NCBI GenBank assembly: GCA_028291515.1
Contig: JAQGHU010000050.1
Location: 186,001 to 250,000 of the forward strand
Source: Schlesneria sp.
GTDB taxonomy: Bacteria; Planctomycetota; Planctomycetia; Planctomycetales; Planctomycetaceae
Direction: 5' to 3'
DNA length: 64,000 nt
Part shown: positions 28,399-37,857 of the stretch, one piece after another
How the letters are laid out: every line of letters starts with the position of its first letter
Position numbering within the stretch: the stretch's first letter is position 1
The notes under the pieces: generated by a model
Database searches by the model: none
Told to the model about the DNA's origin: nothing
The model's input: the letters and a program-made list of their open reading frames with translations, nothing else
Position numbers and translations under genes: made by a program

Positions 28399-30042
28399 TT
28401 AACGCTTTTTGCTCGCGCCGACTCCGTTCGCATCAACGAACGGCGGCCGCTCAAACATCTTGCCGTCACCGACTGACCCAGGATCGCCCACGTCTTTCAA
28501 GAGACGAGATAGTCGCGTGACCAGATCCAGCTTTGTCTCTGCATACTTGTTCTCGTCCGCCACATTCATGATCTGATCGGGATCCTGCTTCAGGTCATAC
28601 AGTTCGATCGCCGGGCGTTTGCCAAACGAGTAGTGATAGGCCTGCTTCCATGCGGGATCGTGTCTATGAGCGATCAGCCAGGCTTTGGTGGGACTGGCGT
28701 CCATATCAGCGAACGCCGCGAAGGTGTCGTTCTCGAGGACTTGAGCCGAAGGAGCATCCGTCTCTGTGACCTGGATTGGACTTCCCATGGGCCAACGATC
28801 GGGTTCGATATTCGTGACGAGCAGAAAGTCCGCAGTCCTGAGGGCTCGTTGGGGGTAGGGGAGGTTGCCGTCACGTGCGGCGGCGACATGCCGTTCGCGA
28901 CCTGTCACAACCCACGTTCGCGAGGGATCGACCAGACCTGACTTTGTTGATTTCAGCAACGGGACCAGGCTGCGTCCATTCATTCCTTCCGGAAGCTTGG
29001 CGCCTCCCGCTTCTAAGAACGTCGGTGCCAGATCCATCAGGTTCACAAAGTCATCGACCACGCGACCACCTGGTTGTCCCGGCCAACTCGCCACCAGTGA
29101 CACACCGACCCCAAAGTCATACAGGTTACACTTCCCACCAGGAAATCCCGGTGCCCCATGATCACCACTAATCACGATCAACGTGTTATCGCGCTCGCCA
29201 ATTTCGTCCAGCTTCTTCAGCAAGACACCGACGCCAGCATCGTAGGCCTGGATCTCACCCAGATAGTCGGCGAAGTCTTCGCGAATCTCAGGGACATCGG
29301 GTAGGAACTTGGGTAGCTTCCCTTTCAACGAATCGGGATCAATACCCCACAGCGCTTTTCCAGATCCCTTGACCCACTGCCGATGCACGTTGGTGGGACC
29401 GAACCAGTAGCAAAACGGTTGTTCCTTCGGTCGCGCTGCGAGAAAGGCGTCAAAGTTGCCTCGCACGTTGGCGTACATCCGCTCGCTGGCGGTGTCGAAC
29501 GAGACGCCCTCCGCGACCAGCTTTGTGACGTTCTCCGAGAAATTATTAAATGCGCCGCCCGCTTTTTCGTACGCGTACTTGCCCGCTCCAAACGGAGCAT
29601 CATTGGGAGTCCCCGGACTCCAGACTTTGTAAGTCTCGCCGATGTGATACCCCGCGTCTCGCAGCAACAGGGGGAAGCTGGGGATCGAGGAATCCCATTC
29701 GGCACCCTGCAAAATCGCGCCGCGACCGGTACGGAAGAAGTAGCGTCCGGAAAGCAACGAACTGCGGCAGGGAGTACACGACGGAGCATTCACGAACGCA
29801 TTCCGAAACAGCACGCCCCGTTGCGCGATGCCGTCAATGTTTGGCGTCTTGACGACTTGAGACGGACACGGCCGCGTGTCGATCTTGCCGTAAGCGCTGG
29901 CATATCGTCCCCAGTCGTCGGCGAAGCAGAACACGATATTCGGCCGTCGCGGCGAGGCTTCATTCGCCACCGCACTGACATCTTGTCCGCTGGCCAATGA
30001 TGCCGAGACCATCCAAAACAAGAACATGCAGCGACACGCCAT
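28399..30042 (-). CDS. Secreted sulfatase (formylglycine type, N-sulfoglucosamine sulfohydrolase-like)
   Basis: Start set at ATG 30042 with GGAG about 8 nt upstream; a TTG 11 codons earlier lacks a site. Product 547 aa, with a signal peptide ([15 protein letters not shown]). The sulfatase domain begins [18 protein letters not shown], where DD are metal ligands. The signature [14 protein letters not shown] near residue 88 has the Cys that a formylglycine-generating enzyme would convert. [13 protein letters not shown] supplies the other metal/sulfate site, and the C-terminal region ends in the typical [16 protein letters not shown]. It would cleave sulfate esters or N-sulfates from external polysaccharides, a large gene class in Planctomycetes. 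It is divergent from the VOC gene. Confidence 0.93.
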   Translation of the reverse strand: MACRCMFLFWMVSASLASGQDVSAVANEASPRRPNIVFCFADDWGRYASAYGKIDTRPCPSQVVKTPNIDGIAQRGVLFRNAFVNAPSCTPCRSSLLSGRYFFRTGRGAILQGAEWDSSIPSFPLLLRDAGYHIGETYKVWSPGTPNDAPFGAGKYAYEKAGGAFNNFSENVTKLVAEGVSFDTASERMYANVRGNFDAFLAARPKEQPFCYWFGPTNVHRQWVKGSGKALWGIDPDSLKGKLPKFLPDVPEIREDFADYLGEIQAYDAGVGVLLKKLDEIGERDNTLIVISGDHGAPGFPGGKCNLYDFGVGVSLVASWPGQPGGRVVDDFVNLMDLAPTFLEAGGAKLPEGMNGRSLVPLLKSTKSGLVDPSRTWVVTGRERHVAAARDGNLPYPQRALRTADFLLVTNIEPDRWPMGSPIQVTETDAPSAQVLENDTFAAFADMDASPTKAWLIAHRHDPAWKQAYHYSFGKRPAIELYDLKQDPDQIMNVADENKYAETKLDLVTRLSRLLKDVGDPGSVGDGKMFERPPFVDANGVGASKKR

Positions 30043-30319
30043 ACGGCCACTCCAGATTTTCAAGAGAGTGCTCAATCTGCGAATATTGAATCGACCACAG
30101 AGTCAAACCGCCAGAGTGCGAATCGAACTCGTTCAATACCTGCTTTGCGAGACCAGCTTGCTTCGTGCCATTGTCGGATTCCCTGGTTATGCTCCTGGTC
30201 CGACTATTTTCGAGAAAAAGCCGAGTAACCCCTGTCGAATTGCGAATCTCCTGAACGATTACTTCACGGTTTGCCAATCACTGGACTCCGTTTGACTCCA
30301 CTTCGCGAAGGAATGAGAC

Positions 30320-30793
30320 ATGGCCCGACAAAAAATTACCCCTTTCTTGTGGTTCGACAGCAATGCTGAAGAAGCGGCCAATTTCTATGTCTCGATCTTC
30401 AAGAATTCGCGAATCCTTCGAGCCTCCCGCTACACCGAGACTGGTCCCGGTCCGGCCGGATCGGTCATGACCATCGAATTCGAATTGGATGGCGTGCCCT
30501 TCATTGCCTTGAACGGAGGCCCTCACTTCAAGTTCACGGAAGCAATTTCGCTGTCCGTCGATTGTGAGACACAGGACGAAATCGATCACTTCTGGGAAAA
30601 GCTCACCGAAGGGGGAAAGCCGGTTCAATGCGGTTGGTTAAAAGACAAATTTGGCCTCTCCTGGCAAATCGTCCCGTCGAACATGGGCGAACTCATGTCC
30701 AGTTCCTCAAATTCGAAACGCGTGATGGAAGCCATGATGCAGATGGTGAAGCTCGATATTCAGAAACTAAAAGATGCTCGCGATGGCCGGTGA
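30320..30793 (+). CDS. VOC family protein (PhnB / 3-demethylubiquinone methyltransferase-like fold)
   Basis: A 157-aa protein starting at ATG 30320 with GAAGGA about 7 nt upstream. QKITPFLWFDSNAEEAANFYVSIF at the N-terminus and FTEAISLSVDCETQDEIDHFWEKL with GWLKDKFGLSWQIVP at the C-terminal side are typical of the PhnB-like glyoxalase/bleomycin-resistance/dioxygenase fold. Despite old database names the family has no methyltransferase motif. It is a small cytoplasmic protein of unknown substrate, probably monocistronic. The window gives no clue to its role. Confidence 0.9.
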   Translation: MARQKITPFLWFDSNAEEAANFYVSIFKNSRILRASRYTETGPGPAGSVMTIEFELDGVPFIALNGGPHFKFTEAISLSVDCETQDEIDHFWEKLTEGGKPVQCGWLKDKFGLSWQIVPSNMGELMSSSSNSKRVMEAMMQMVKLDIQKLKDARDGR

Positions 30794-30896
30794 AAAGAGA
30801 TGGCTCAGAAACGCCGAGGAAGCTTACCAATAGAACCGATGCTGCCAGGGCCACCCGGATTGAACGCAGCATCAAACAGATAGCGAAAGGGCTCTG

Positions 30897-32084
30897 TTAG
30901 ATACCAGCTTCGCGAATTGGAGCATCCCCCATGGCCGGCATGCCGACAACGGGCAGGGGGTCGCGCGCGGGCAGTTCATCGCGATCGGAGGCCATTGCAT
31001 CCAGAGGCATGCCGTCGACGCTTTGCCGCAAGAGGGCATAGATAATCATCGCGCAGGTCCAGAAAAAACTGATGCAATAGGCTTTGAACAGCACCACGAT
31101 CAATACATGAATTGTTCGGCTGATGGCAAATGCGGGCGCACCTTCGCCCATGCCGAACATGACGACGAGCGTTGCCAGATAGACTGCCCACTGAGCAAGT
31201 ACGTTGGCCAGAAGCACGACCACCGTTCCGACAATAGCCGCCACAATCAGGCACCAGGCAAAATACCAGGGCCGTCCCGTCCACAAGCTGTACGATCGAC
31301 TCAATCCACCGAAGCCGTCGCAGTCGTCGGTGGCAATCGCGGCCAACATCAAGGGCCAGCCGACAACAGCGGCAATCAGCAGTGCCGCCGCGATCAGACT
31401 GCAGAGCAGGATCACCGGACTGAGCACCGTGACCAACGTCGAACCAATAACTGGAATATTCCCCGAAACTGCGATCAGGATTGTGGGGACCATGACTGCA
31501 ACGGCAGCAACGGCAGGCAGCGCAGGAGCAACGACGCCCTGCATTGACCTGGACAGACCAAACTGGACAGCCTTTCGGAATGAGCCTTCTTCTTGCCGAG
31601 TGAACCGTCGCGCAGCCAATCGACACAGCGCGATCCCGAAAATCGACCACATCGCGAATGACCACGCACAGATGAAGACTGCTTTCAGTCGATGTGCCAG
31701 CGTGTCTCGAGGAACCCAGGCGGCCGTTGACGACCGCAAAATGTCATCCCACGGACGTAAAATCACCGCGGTCAATTCGGCCCGCGATTGCGAAGTACCG
31801 AATGCTTCCGCATTCCAGGCCGGCAGGCTCCAACCCAGAATGACCATCGGCGTTTGATCGACATCGATGGTCTCGACCATCGCGTGACCAATCCACAATG
31901 CGCAGATCGCGCCCCCCGCGATGAGCAACTGTCGAAACGAAAAGGCCAGACCAATCGCCCGGAACAGGTGCAGCCAGGGGAACAAGCGATGATAGGGAAT
32001 GTGATCGAATGGCGTCACACCAGAAGTCACTTTCTGAATGAAATGCGGATTGCCAACTTGGCAATGTCCAAGATTAGCGGCCAA
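30897..32084 (-). CDS. Hypothetical polytopic membrane protein
   Basis: Up to 395 aa. The start is uncertain: TTG at 32084, or GTG at 32030 in the same frame; no ATG precedes the first membrane helix. At least six hydrophobic helices can be seen: LLIAGGAICALWIGHAM; AVFICAWSFAMWSIFGIALC; LPAVAAVAVMVPTILIAVSG; VILLCSLIAAALLIAAVVG; WYFAWCLIVAAIVGTVVVLL; FKAYCISFFWTCAMIIYALL. The C-terminal tail is Pro/Met-rich and probably cytoplasmic. I recognise no family; such proteins recur in Planctomycetes without an assigned role. It is divergent from the NagB-like gene. Confidence 0.75.
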   Translation of the reverse strand: MAANLGHCQVGNPHFIQKVTSGVTPFDHIPYHRLFPWLHLFRAIGLAFSFRQLLIAGGAICALWIGHAMVETIDVDQTPMVILGWSLPAWNAEAFGTSQSRAELTAVILRPWDDILRSSTAAWVPRDTLAHRLKAVFICAWSFAMWSIFGIALCRLAARRFTRQEEGSFRKAVQFGLSRSMQGVVAPALPAVAAVAVMVPTILIAVSGNIPVIGSTLVTVLSPVILLCSLIAAALLIAAVVGWPLMLAAIATDDCDGFGGLSRSYSLWTGRPWYFAWCLIVAAIVGTVVVLLANVLAQWAVYLATLVVMFGMGEGAPAFAISRTIHVLIVVLFKAYCISFFWTCAMIIYALLRQSVDGMPLDAMASDRDELPARDPLPVVGMPAMGDAPIREAGI

Positions 32085-32267
32085 GATGCAACCGTTAACC
32101 TCGGAGTGAGCAGTGTCTCAACGCGATAAGTGCCGGAGTCTTCGCCCTTCGGAAAATCGTCAGTGCAAGCGAAGTCGACTACTGGCCAATCACTCCCGCT
32201 CTGGTTTCGAATCTGGTAAGAACATCACGCACTTCAACTACCACAGATTGATCTCGAGGCTATTTCC

Positions 32268-33218
32268 ATGGATTTGATCAGCACATTGTCTGGTTCCCTG
32301 ATGGAGAACTTTTTCCCAGCCGGCTGGGACTTGGCGAAAATCGACGCCTGTATCGATCCCGATCCTTCGACGATTACAGTGCGACAGAAAAGCTGGCATA
32401 AGAACTTTCAACCCATTGCATGCAGCAGTGTGACCGACTTTGACATGATGCTCGGGCACGAGATCGCCCTGACGATTAAACGTGCGAAGGACGCGGGTGA
32501 GCAAGCGACGATGATCTTGCCGGTCGGCCCGATGGGAATGTACCGCTGGGCGGTCTATTTCCTGTCGGAATGGAATGTCTCGTGCGATCACGTCCACGGG
32601 TTCAACATGGACGAATGGTCGGACAAAGATGGCAACACGTTGCCGTCCTCAAACACGGCGTCGTTCCAATACGCGATGGAGCAGGCGTTCTATGGACCGC
32701 TGGGCAAGCTGACGGTCCCCAAGAAACAACGCAACTTCGCCACGAAGAAACTATTGCCGACGTATGCCGAAAAGATCGGCGAGCTCCGCGGCAAGGGAGC
32801 CAAACTGACGACGATTTTTGGAATTGGTCGCGTTTGCCACATCGCCTTCTGGGAACCGCATTTTGCAGGCGAGTTCAACTCGACGGAAGAATGGAAACGC
32901 CAGACTCATCGATTGGGAGCCCGTTTGCATCCGCTCACGATTGAGCAAAATGCGTTGACGAGTTTCAAGAGCCGAACGACTCATGTTCCGGCCTTCGCCA
33001 ACACCATTGGCCCCCGCCTGTTTTTGGGGTGCGATAAGATCATCGGTGGTGCTGATGGAATATTTGGGCGGGGCATGCAGTGGCAGGGGCTCTCGTTGTG
33101 GATGACATTGCGTCACGAACCGACCCCTTGGATCCCATCCACCTTCATGCCAGGTCAGCCCGGAAGGCTGTTCTTCCTGCAGGAATTGGCTGGCCCCTTG
33201 CTGGCCGAATGCAACTGA
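32268..33218 (+). CDS. NagB/6-phosphogluconolactonase-fold protein, atypical glucosamine-6-phosphate deaminase
   Basis: A 316-aa protein from ATG 32268 (GAGG about 10 nt upstream). NagB landmarks are present: [16 protein letters not shown] in place of the phosphate-binding PTGxTP loop, HGFNMDEW with the base Asp (E. coli Asp72 position), and [16 protein letters not shown] in place of GVGxDGHIAFNEP. In the last motif His143 and Glu148 equivalents remain, but Asp141 is replaced by Val and the following Gly by Cys. It is about 50 residues longer than E. coli NagB. Deamination of glucosamine-6-phosphate is therefore possible but unproven; a related sugar-phosphate isomerase or a non-enzymatic role should be considered. 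Confidence 0.8.
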   Translation: MDLISTLSGSLMENFFPAGWDLAKIDACIDPDPSTITVRQKSWHKNFQPIACSSVTDFDMMLGHEIALTIKRAKDAGEQATMILPVGPMGMYRWAVYFLSEWNVSCDHVHGFNMDEWSDKDGNTLPSSNTASFQYAMEQAFYGPLGKLTVPKKQRNFATKKLLPTYAEKIGELRGKGAKLTTIFGIGRVCHIAFWEPHFAGEFNSTEEWKRQTHRLGARLHPLTIEQNALTSFKSRTTHVPAFANTIGPRLFLGCDKIIGGADGIFGRGMQWQGLSLWMTLRHEPTPWIPSTFMPGQPGRLFFLQELAGPLLAECN

Positions 33219-33506
33219 CCGGCATGAGTCGGCGACTGTTGAAAATGTCCGAGCAACGGATATTTCTCATGCGCGAAAGCCGCCGGGTGTTGAATCGAGA
33301 CAACTTTGCAAGTTGTAACTTGCGTTGTGTGAAACAGTTAAATGCCGGAGCGAGATGAGAACGTGTCGTTGAGAATGCTGAATTTACGACACCGGTGTTG
33401 GCTTGCGTGTCCGCACCGCCCCAGCTAAACTTTCCCGCTCGTTTATGGTTTTGGAGATTGTCCCGACTGAGCCTGTTCGGCTTGGACGGAGACTAAGGGT
33501 TGAACG

Positions 33507-33626
33507 ATGCCGATTCGTCCACGGACTAAGTTGAAGATTGAACGCAAGACTAAGCGTTGCCCGAAATGCAACAAGATTGTTCGCATGCGGGTTCGCTGTA
33601 AAACTTGTCACAAGAAGTTGCGGTAA
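33507..33626 (+). CDS. Tiny basic zinc-ribbon protein (39 aa)
   Basis: ATG at 33507 with AAGGG 7 nt upstream, ending at TAA 33624-33626. The product begins MPIRPRTKLKIERKTKR and contains two Cys pairs, CPKC and CKTC, 9 residues apart, in an otherwise Lys/Arg-rich chain. This is the layout of a treble-clef or zinc-ribbon nucleic-acid-binding micro-protein, similar in style to small ribosomal proteins such as L36 or L33 but not clearly either. It lies 99 bp before another small basic gene, suggesting a short co-transcribed pair with a role in RNA or the ribosome (inference). Confidence 0.72.
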   Translation: MPIRPRTKLKIERKTKRCPKCNKIVRMRVRCKTCHKKLR

Positions 33627-33725
33627 TTGATTGTCTCGCAAGTAGTTAGCTTGCGAAGAATTTCCGCCTTTTAGTATTTGCCGACGGCGGTTGCCGTTGA
33701 GTTGTTTCGGAGAATACCGCCTACC

Positions 33726-33950
33726 ATGCCGCGCACTGAACGAGATCGGGAAAAAGAACGTCGCCGTAAGCACAAAGTCCAGTTGAAGAAGCTGGAAGCC
33801 CGGTTCCGTAAAGCGACCAATCAAGGCGATAAGCAACTAATCGCTGCCAAGGTTCGTCGGTTCAGCCCGATGATCAACTTGGAAACTCGCGCTGCCGAAG
33901 CGGCTGCACTGGCTAAGGCTACTGCCGCCGACAAGAAAGCCAAGAAGTAG
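33726..33950 (+). CDS. Small highly basic helical protein (74 aa)
   Basis: Start set at ATG 33726 (MPRTERDREKERRRKHK); the open frame above it has no coding features. The product is dominated by Arg, Lys, Glu and Ala and should be mostly alpha-helical (KVQLKKLEARFRKATNQGDK then KVRRFSP). It ends in AAAKATAADKKAKK-type low-complexity sequence. Short proteins of this MPRTERDRE type recur in planctomycete genomes without known function; nucleic-acid or ribosome binding is likely from charge. A strong terminator follows 33 bp after the stop. Confidence 0.72.
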   Translation: MPRTERDREKERRRKHKVQLKKLEARFRKATNQGDKQLIAAKVRRFSPMINLETRAAEAAALAKATAADKKAKK

Positions 33951-33982
33951 TCGCGATTGGCTTGTTCGTCTACGAAGATTCA

Positions 33983-34013
33983 CACGGCAGGGATTTCCCT
34001 GCCGTGTTTTTTT
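33983..34013 (+). terminator. Rho-independent terminator
   Basis: CACGGCAGGGA (33983-33993) pairs with TCCCTGCCGTG (33996-34006), followed directly by seven T (34007-34013). This is a textbook intrinsic terminator ending the small basic-protein transcript. Confidence 0.93.
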
Positions 34014-34088
34014 ACGCTTAGAGCCGGAAAGCATTAAACTCGCAGAGTTCAGGTGCCTGCGAATCGCAGAGTTGATGGCGGAGGAATA

Positions 34089-34940
34089 ATGGCAGACTCA
34101 ACGACGATTCCGTCCTACAACCTTCAGTGCATGGACATCTGGAGCGGCAACCAGTCGGTTACGAGCGATGTCGTGACACCAGGTCTGGAATTGTCCGTCT
34201 ATAGTCGTCCCTATCGCGGAGAGAGCAGGGGAGGCGACGTTCACTACGTTTCACTCTGCGCCAGCGGCTATATCACGCGAATGCTGCTGGCGGATGTCTC
34301 GGGACATGGGGAAGCGGTTGCCGAAACATCTCAGCAGCTTCGAGCACTCGTTCGCCGGTTCATGAACAGTTCCAGCCAGACTCGTCTGGTCCGCGAGCTC
34401 AATCGCGAATTCACGGCCCTCACCCAATCCGCTCGTTTCGCGACGGCAATCATCGCCACGTACCTCGCCAACGATAGCCGCCTGGTCCTGTGCAACGCGG
34501 GGCATCCGCGTCCATTGTGGTATCAGCATCGAACTGGCAAGTGGTCCTACGTCAATCAGGATCTGATAGAAGACGGGCGCGTCGCCAATCTGCCACTTGG
34601 TTTTGACTCATCGACCAACTATCAGCAGTTCAGCCTCAAGATGGAAGAGGGCGACTTGTTTCTGTTGTACACCGACGCTTTGACCGAAGCGCGCAACGGT
34701 GATGATAAGCTGCTTGGCGAGACGGGATTGCTGAACCTCGTCCAATCGATTCCGATCACGAATGTTCGGGATCTCAGCCAACACATCCTCGCGGGCCTGG
34801 ACCAGTATTCGGAAAGCCAGCCTGCTGATGACGATGTCACACTGCTGGTGCTGCGTTACAACAAGAGCGGCTGGCGATTCCCCTCAGTTGGTGAGAAGTT
34901 GAATGCCTATGCGAAACTGCTCCGCTTGAAGCCCGCCTAA
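34089..34940 (+). CDS. SpoIIE/RsbU-type PP2C serine phosphatase
   Basis: A 283-aa protein from ATG 34089 with GGAGG about 8 nt upstream. The PP2C (SpoIIE) fold is clear: GGDVHYVSLC and LLADVSGHGEAVA carry metal-binding Asp residues, CNAGHPRPLWY and LPLGFD follow, then GDLFLLYTDALTEARN and the final DDDVTLLVLR. All metal ligands appear intact. There is no GAF, PAS, HAMP or receiver domain; only about 45 residues precede the fold. It would dephosphorylate a Ser/Thr of a regulator such as an STAS anti-anti-sigma factor. No STAS or kinase partner is adjacent. The next gene starts 12 bp downstream, so they are probably co-transcribed. Confidence 0.9.
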   Translation: MADSTTIPSYNLQCMDIWSGNQSVTSDVVTPGLELSVYSRPYRGESRGGDVHYVSLCASGYITRMLLADVSGHGEAVAETSQQLRALVRRFMNSSSQTRLVRELNREFTALTQSARFATAIIATYLANDSRLVLCNAGHPRPLWYQHRTGKWSYVNQDLIEDGRVANLPLGFDSSTNYQQFSLKMEEGDLFLLYTDALTEARNGDDKLLGETGLLNLVQSIPITNVRDLSQHILAGLDQYSESQPADDDVTLLVLRYNKSGWRFPSVGEKLNAYAKLLRLKPA

Positions 34941-34951
34941 AGGGACCGACT

Positions 34952-35488
34952 GTGCAGAGCAAAGCGACTACTGTTGATTTGTATCTGGCCGAACTACCAG
35001 CAGACCGCCGCACGTCCATACAAGCCGTCAGGCAGGTGATTCTGTCCAACCTCGATCCAGGCTACGAAGAGGGGATGCAGTATGGGATGATCGGCTACTA
35101 TATTCCTCACAGCCGCTATCCGTCTGGATACCATTGCGATCCCAAGCAGCCGTTACCATTCGTTTGTCTGGCATCTCAAAAGAACCATCTCTCGCTGTAT
35201 ATGATGTCGGTTTATGGAGACAGCGATTTGGCAAAGTGGTTTCAAGCCGCCTGGAAGAAGACCGGCAAGAAGCTCGACATGGGAAAGAGTTGTATCCGAT
35301 TCAAGCGACCGGAAGACTTGGCGCTCGATGTGATCGGCGAAGCCATCCACCGACAGCCGGTGGCGAAACACATTGAATTCTATGAGAAAGCAATCGCCAC
35401 AAATAAGGCGACAAAAAGGTCCGTGAAAAAAGCTGTTCGCAAAGCGACGAAAAAAACAGCAGCTTCGCAGCGAAAGAAATTGCCGTAG
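34952..35488 (+). CDS. DUF1801 domain-containing protein
   Basis: A 178-aa protein starting at GTG 34952 with AAAGGG about 8 nt upstream, 12 bp after the phosphatase gene. The DUF1801 (YdhG/YjbR-like) fold is shown by VDLYLAELPADRRTSIQAVRQVI, then GYEEGMQYGMIGYYIP, FVCLASQKNHLSLYMM and GKSCIRFKRPEDLALDVIGE. The C-terminal 30 residues are a Lys/Ala-rich tail (KKAVRKATKKTAASQRKKL) that may bind nucleic acid. The biochemical role of the family is not established. It is convergent with coaB. Confidence 0.88.
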   Translation: MQSKATTVDLYLAELPADRRTSIQAVRQVILSNLDPGYEEGMQYGMIGYYIPHSRYPSGYHCDPKQPLPFVCLASQKNHLSLYMMSVYGDSDLAKWFQAAWKKTGKKLDMGKSCIRFKRPEDLALDVIGEAIHRQPVAKHIEFYEKAIATNKATKRSVKKAVRKATKKTAASQRKKLP

Positions 35489-35519
35489 GAAAAACGACGC
35501 GAGGCCTCTGTTCGACGGT

Positions 35520-36158
35520 CTATGAACCGGCGCGTGACACGATCGACTGTTCGATCCAAGCCCAAAGTTGCGTGGCAACTTCCAGCTTTGTTCCGGCAAA
35601 CGATACAACCGTGCTTCCTGCGTCGTCGATCACTTCAATCTGATTTGTCTCAGCACCAATCGCTGTTGGACGGTTGAGGACGATCGCGTCACAGTTCTTG
35701 TGCTTCAGCTTTTTGAGAGCATTCACGTGCGCGTATTCGTCTGACTCCAGGGCGAATCCAATGATCCAGCGTGTTCCTTTGTTGCGTCCCAAGTCGGCCA
35801 GCACATCAGCCGTCTCGACCAGTTCCAATTCCAGGGAGACACCCGTCTTCGCCAGTTTGCCGGGGAATCGAGATTTCGGTCGATAGTCGCAGACAGCCGC
35901 CGTGGCGATGACCCCATCGCAATCGGGGAACAGGCGATTGCAGGCCGACAGCAGATCGTCGGTCGTTTCCACTGGATGGACTTCGCAGCCAGCAGGTGGT
36001 GTCAACGAGACAGGCCCGCACGCCAAAACAACTTGATGCCCAGCAGCTAAAATCGCCTCTGCGAGTGCAAAACCCATCCGCCCGCTGCTGGCATTCGACA
36101 GGTATCGCACGTCGTCCAGGTATTCACGTGTTGGACCGGCAGTGATGAGAATGCGCAT
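35520..36158 (-). CDS. coaB: Phosphopantothenate-cysteine ligase (CoaB), separate from CoaC
   Basis: Start set at ATG 36158 (MRILITAGPTREYLDD), the usual CoaB N-terminus and 4 nt after the coaC stop; a TTG at 36182 would overlap coaC. Product 212 aa. CoaB landmarks: NASSGRMGFALAE nucleotide-binding loop, AAVCDYRP, and NALKKLKHKNCDAIVLNRP near the C-terminus (the Lys-rich substrate loop). It joins phosphopantothenate and cysteine using a nucleotide triphosphate in coenzyme A synthesis. In most bacteria this domain is fused behind CoaC; here the two are separate adjacent genes. Confidence 0.92.
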   Translation of the reverse strand: MRILITAGPTREYLDDVRYLSNASSGRMGFALAEAILAAGHQVVLACGPVSLTPPAGCEVHPVETTDDLLSACNRLFPDCDGVIATAAVCDYRPKSRFPGKLAKTGVSLELELVETADVLADLGRNKGTRWIIGFALESDEYAHVNALKKLKHKNCDAIVLNRPTAIGAETNQIEVIDDAGSTVVSFAGTKLEVATQLWAWIEQSIVSRAGS

Positions 36159-36162
36159 GTCG

Positions 36163-36753
36163 CTAGCGATCTGTTCCGTCAAGAATTTTGGCCGTGGAAG
36201 GAGTTGCCCACGTTCCTGTCAGGATGCGATCAATTGCTTCCAGGATTTCCAGAGGTTCGGCCATTCGCCCGGCACCCACCTGGCCGCAACTGAGCCAGCC
36301 GCTGCCAGGCTCGGCGAAGAGACAACCATCCACTCGCAGTTGATCGACGTTACGCTGCACAGACGGCTTCGCCCACATCTCACAGTTCATCGCGGGAGCG
36401 AGCAAGATGGGGCAGGTCACTGTCAGCGCGAGGGTCGACAAGAGATCTCCGGCGAAACCATGAGCGACCTGCGCAAGATAGTTTGCAGTTGCGGGGGCGA
36501 CAATCATCAAGTCGGCCCGCTGCGCCAACCCGATGTGTTCGCCACGGAAATGCTCTGAGGGCTGAAACAGCCCGCGGTGGACTGGTCGGCCCGTCAGAGC
36601 TTCGAAGGTGGTCGCACCGATGAATCGTTCGGCGGCTTCGGTCATCACAACACTGACCGAAGCTCCCGCCTGAACGAGCTTGCTGCAGAGGTCCGCCGTC
36701 TTATAGGCGGCAATGCCGCCGGTTACACCCAGCAATAGTTCGCGACCACGCAT
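36163..36753 (-). CDS. coaC: Phosphopantothenoylcysteine decarboxylase (CoaC), separate from CoaB
   Basis: Start set at ATG 36753 (MRGRELLLGVTGGIAAYK); an upstream TTG is less likely. Product 196 aa. It is a flavoprotein of the HFCD family: GVTGGIAAYK binds FMN, HIGLAQRADLMIVAPATANYLAQVAHG contains the catalytic His region, and LLAPAMNCEMW is the PAMNxxMW substrate motif. The redox-active Cys region CLFAEPGSGWLSCGQVGAGRMAEP is also present. It decarboxylates phosphopantothenoylcysteine to phosphopantetheine. It is followed 4 nt later by coaB. Confidence 0.92.
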   Translation of the reverse strand: MRGRELLLGVTGGIAAYKTADLCSKLVQAGASVSVVMTEAAERFIGATTFEALTGRPVHRGLFQPSEHFRGEHIGLAQRADLMIVAPATANYLAQVAHGFAGDLLSTLALTVTCPILLAPAMNCEMWAKPSVQRNVDQLRVDGCLFAEPGSGWLSCGQVGAGRMAEPLEILEAIDRILTGTWATPSTAKILDGTDR

Positions 36754-36773
36754 GGTTCCGTCTCGAATCAATC

Positions 36774-37046
36774 CTACAGGTCATCCAGCGAGGGACCGCT
36801 GTCGAAATGACGCTCACGAGTGGTATTATTGTCGGGCCGCGTGACCACAGCGCCGCTGGCATCTAGAAAAATCTTGTCTTGAATGATTTCTTGAATCACG
36901 ACTTCCATCGGATTCTTGGTCTGGATTTCGACCAATTGCTTGGCACCGCGATTCAGCGCGACCATTCGCTTCTGGATCAACGTGGAGAGCTTAAAGCGTC
37001 CCCCAACCTTCTTGACGATCTCTTCTTCTTTCAGTTCTTCGAGCAT
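36774..37046 (-). CDS. rpoZ: RNA polymerase omega subunit
   Basis: A 90-aa protein. [20 protein letters not shown] is the conserved omega core that contacts beta-prime, and [15 protein letters not shown] follows. ATG at 37046 has GAGGAC 5 nt upstream. It lies between gmk and coaC, as gmk-rpoZ-coaBC do in many bacteria, which strongly supports the call for this short protein. Confidence 0.92.
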   Translation of the reverse strand: MLEELKEEEIVKKVGGRFKLSTLIQKRMVALNRGAKQLVEIQTKNPMEVVIQEIIQDKIFLDASGAVVTRPDNNTTRERHFDSGPSLDDL

Positions 37047-37215
37047 GTCGTCCTCATTGAATGACGTCGTAACAATTCGCTGACTGTAATCGGGACATTC
37101 TTCGATACACCAACAACAAGAATGTCCCAGCTGGATTCAATCCAATGGCAGGGATCGCGAATCCTTTAGTCTGCCGGATCTGTGCCTCGACCGCAAGTCT
37201 CAACTCAATTTGCGG

Positions 37216-37803
37216 TTACTCCGATTGCTGCCTCAGAATCTCATGGATTTCCTGGACAGCGTCATGCAGATCGTCGTTCACAACCCGGTGACGATACCGG
37301 TGTGCCAGTTGCAATTCGTCTTCGACCTTCCGCAGCCGGCGCTGGATCGTCTCTTCGGAATCCGTTCCACGCTGCCGCAGTCGTTGTTCACAGACAGCGA
37401 TCGAGGGCGGCTCCAGAAAGATCGTGACAGCGTCTGGATACTCGCCCATCACTCGGAGAGCCCCCTGAACGTCGATTTCCAGGAACGCCCAACCGCCAGC
37501 GGCCTGTGCGCGGTGGAGTTCGGACTTCAATGTCCCGTACCAATAGCCAGCCCCGAAGACTTCGGCGGTTTCCAGAAATTCGCCCGCGGCTTTTCGAGCC
37601 GCAAACGTTTCTGCCGGCAGGAAATAGTAAGAATCGCCTTCGATCTCACCGACGCGTTTGGGGCGAGTCGTAGCGGAGATGCATTTCACAAGTTTGATGG
37701 GTGACTCGCGAATCAGGCGTTCGACGATCGTCGTCTTGCCGCTCCCACTGGGCCCGGACAAGACCACAACTCGAAATGGCAGTCCTTGCGTATCCGCGAC
37801 CAC
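37216..37803 (-). CDS. gmk: Guanylate kinase
   Basis: A 195-aa P-loop kinase (GMP + ATP to GDP + ADP). Walker A is [16 protein letters not shown] near residues 14-29. The GMP-binding segment is [20 protein letters not shown], and [11 protein letters not shown] is the Walker B region. The start is GTG at 37803 with GGGAG upstream. Length is normal. It belongs to the tpiA-secG-yicC-gmk-rpoZ-coaC-coaB run. Confidence 0.95.
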   Translation of the reverse strand: MVADTQGLPFRVVVLSGPSGSGKTTIVERLIRESPIKLVKCISATTRPKRVGEIEGDSYYFLPAETFAARKAAGEFLETAEVFGAGYWYGTLKSELHRAQAAGGWAFLEIDVQGALRVMGEYPDAVTIFLEPPSIAVCEQRLRQRGTDSEETIQRRLRKVEDELQLAHRYRHRVVNDDLHDAVQEIHEILRQQSE

Positions 37804-37857
37804 GATCGTCAGGCTCCCAGTTTCCGCAAAATCACACCCAATCAGCAGGTATCGCTT

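Noticed and set aside
28199-28402. 67-codon plus frame after glgX
   Set aside because: It overlaps the glgX stop, has no domain, and its Ser/Cys-rich composition looks random.
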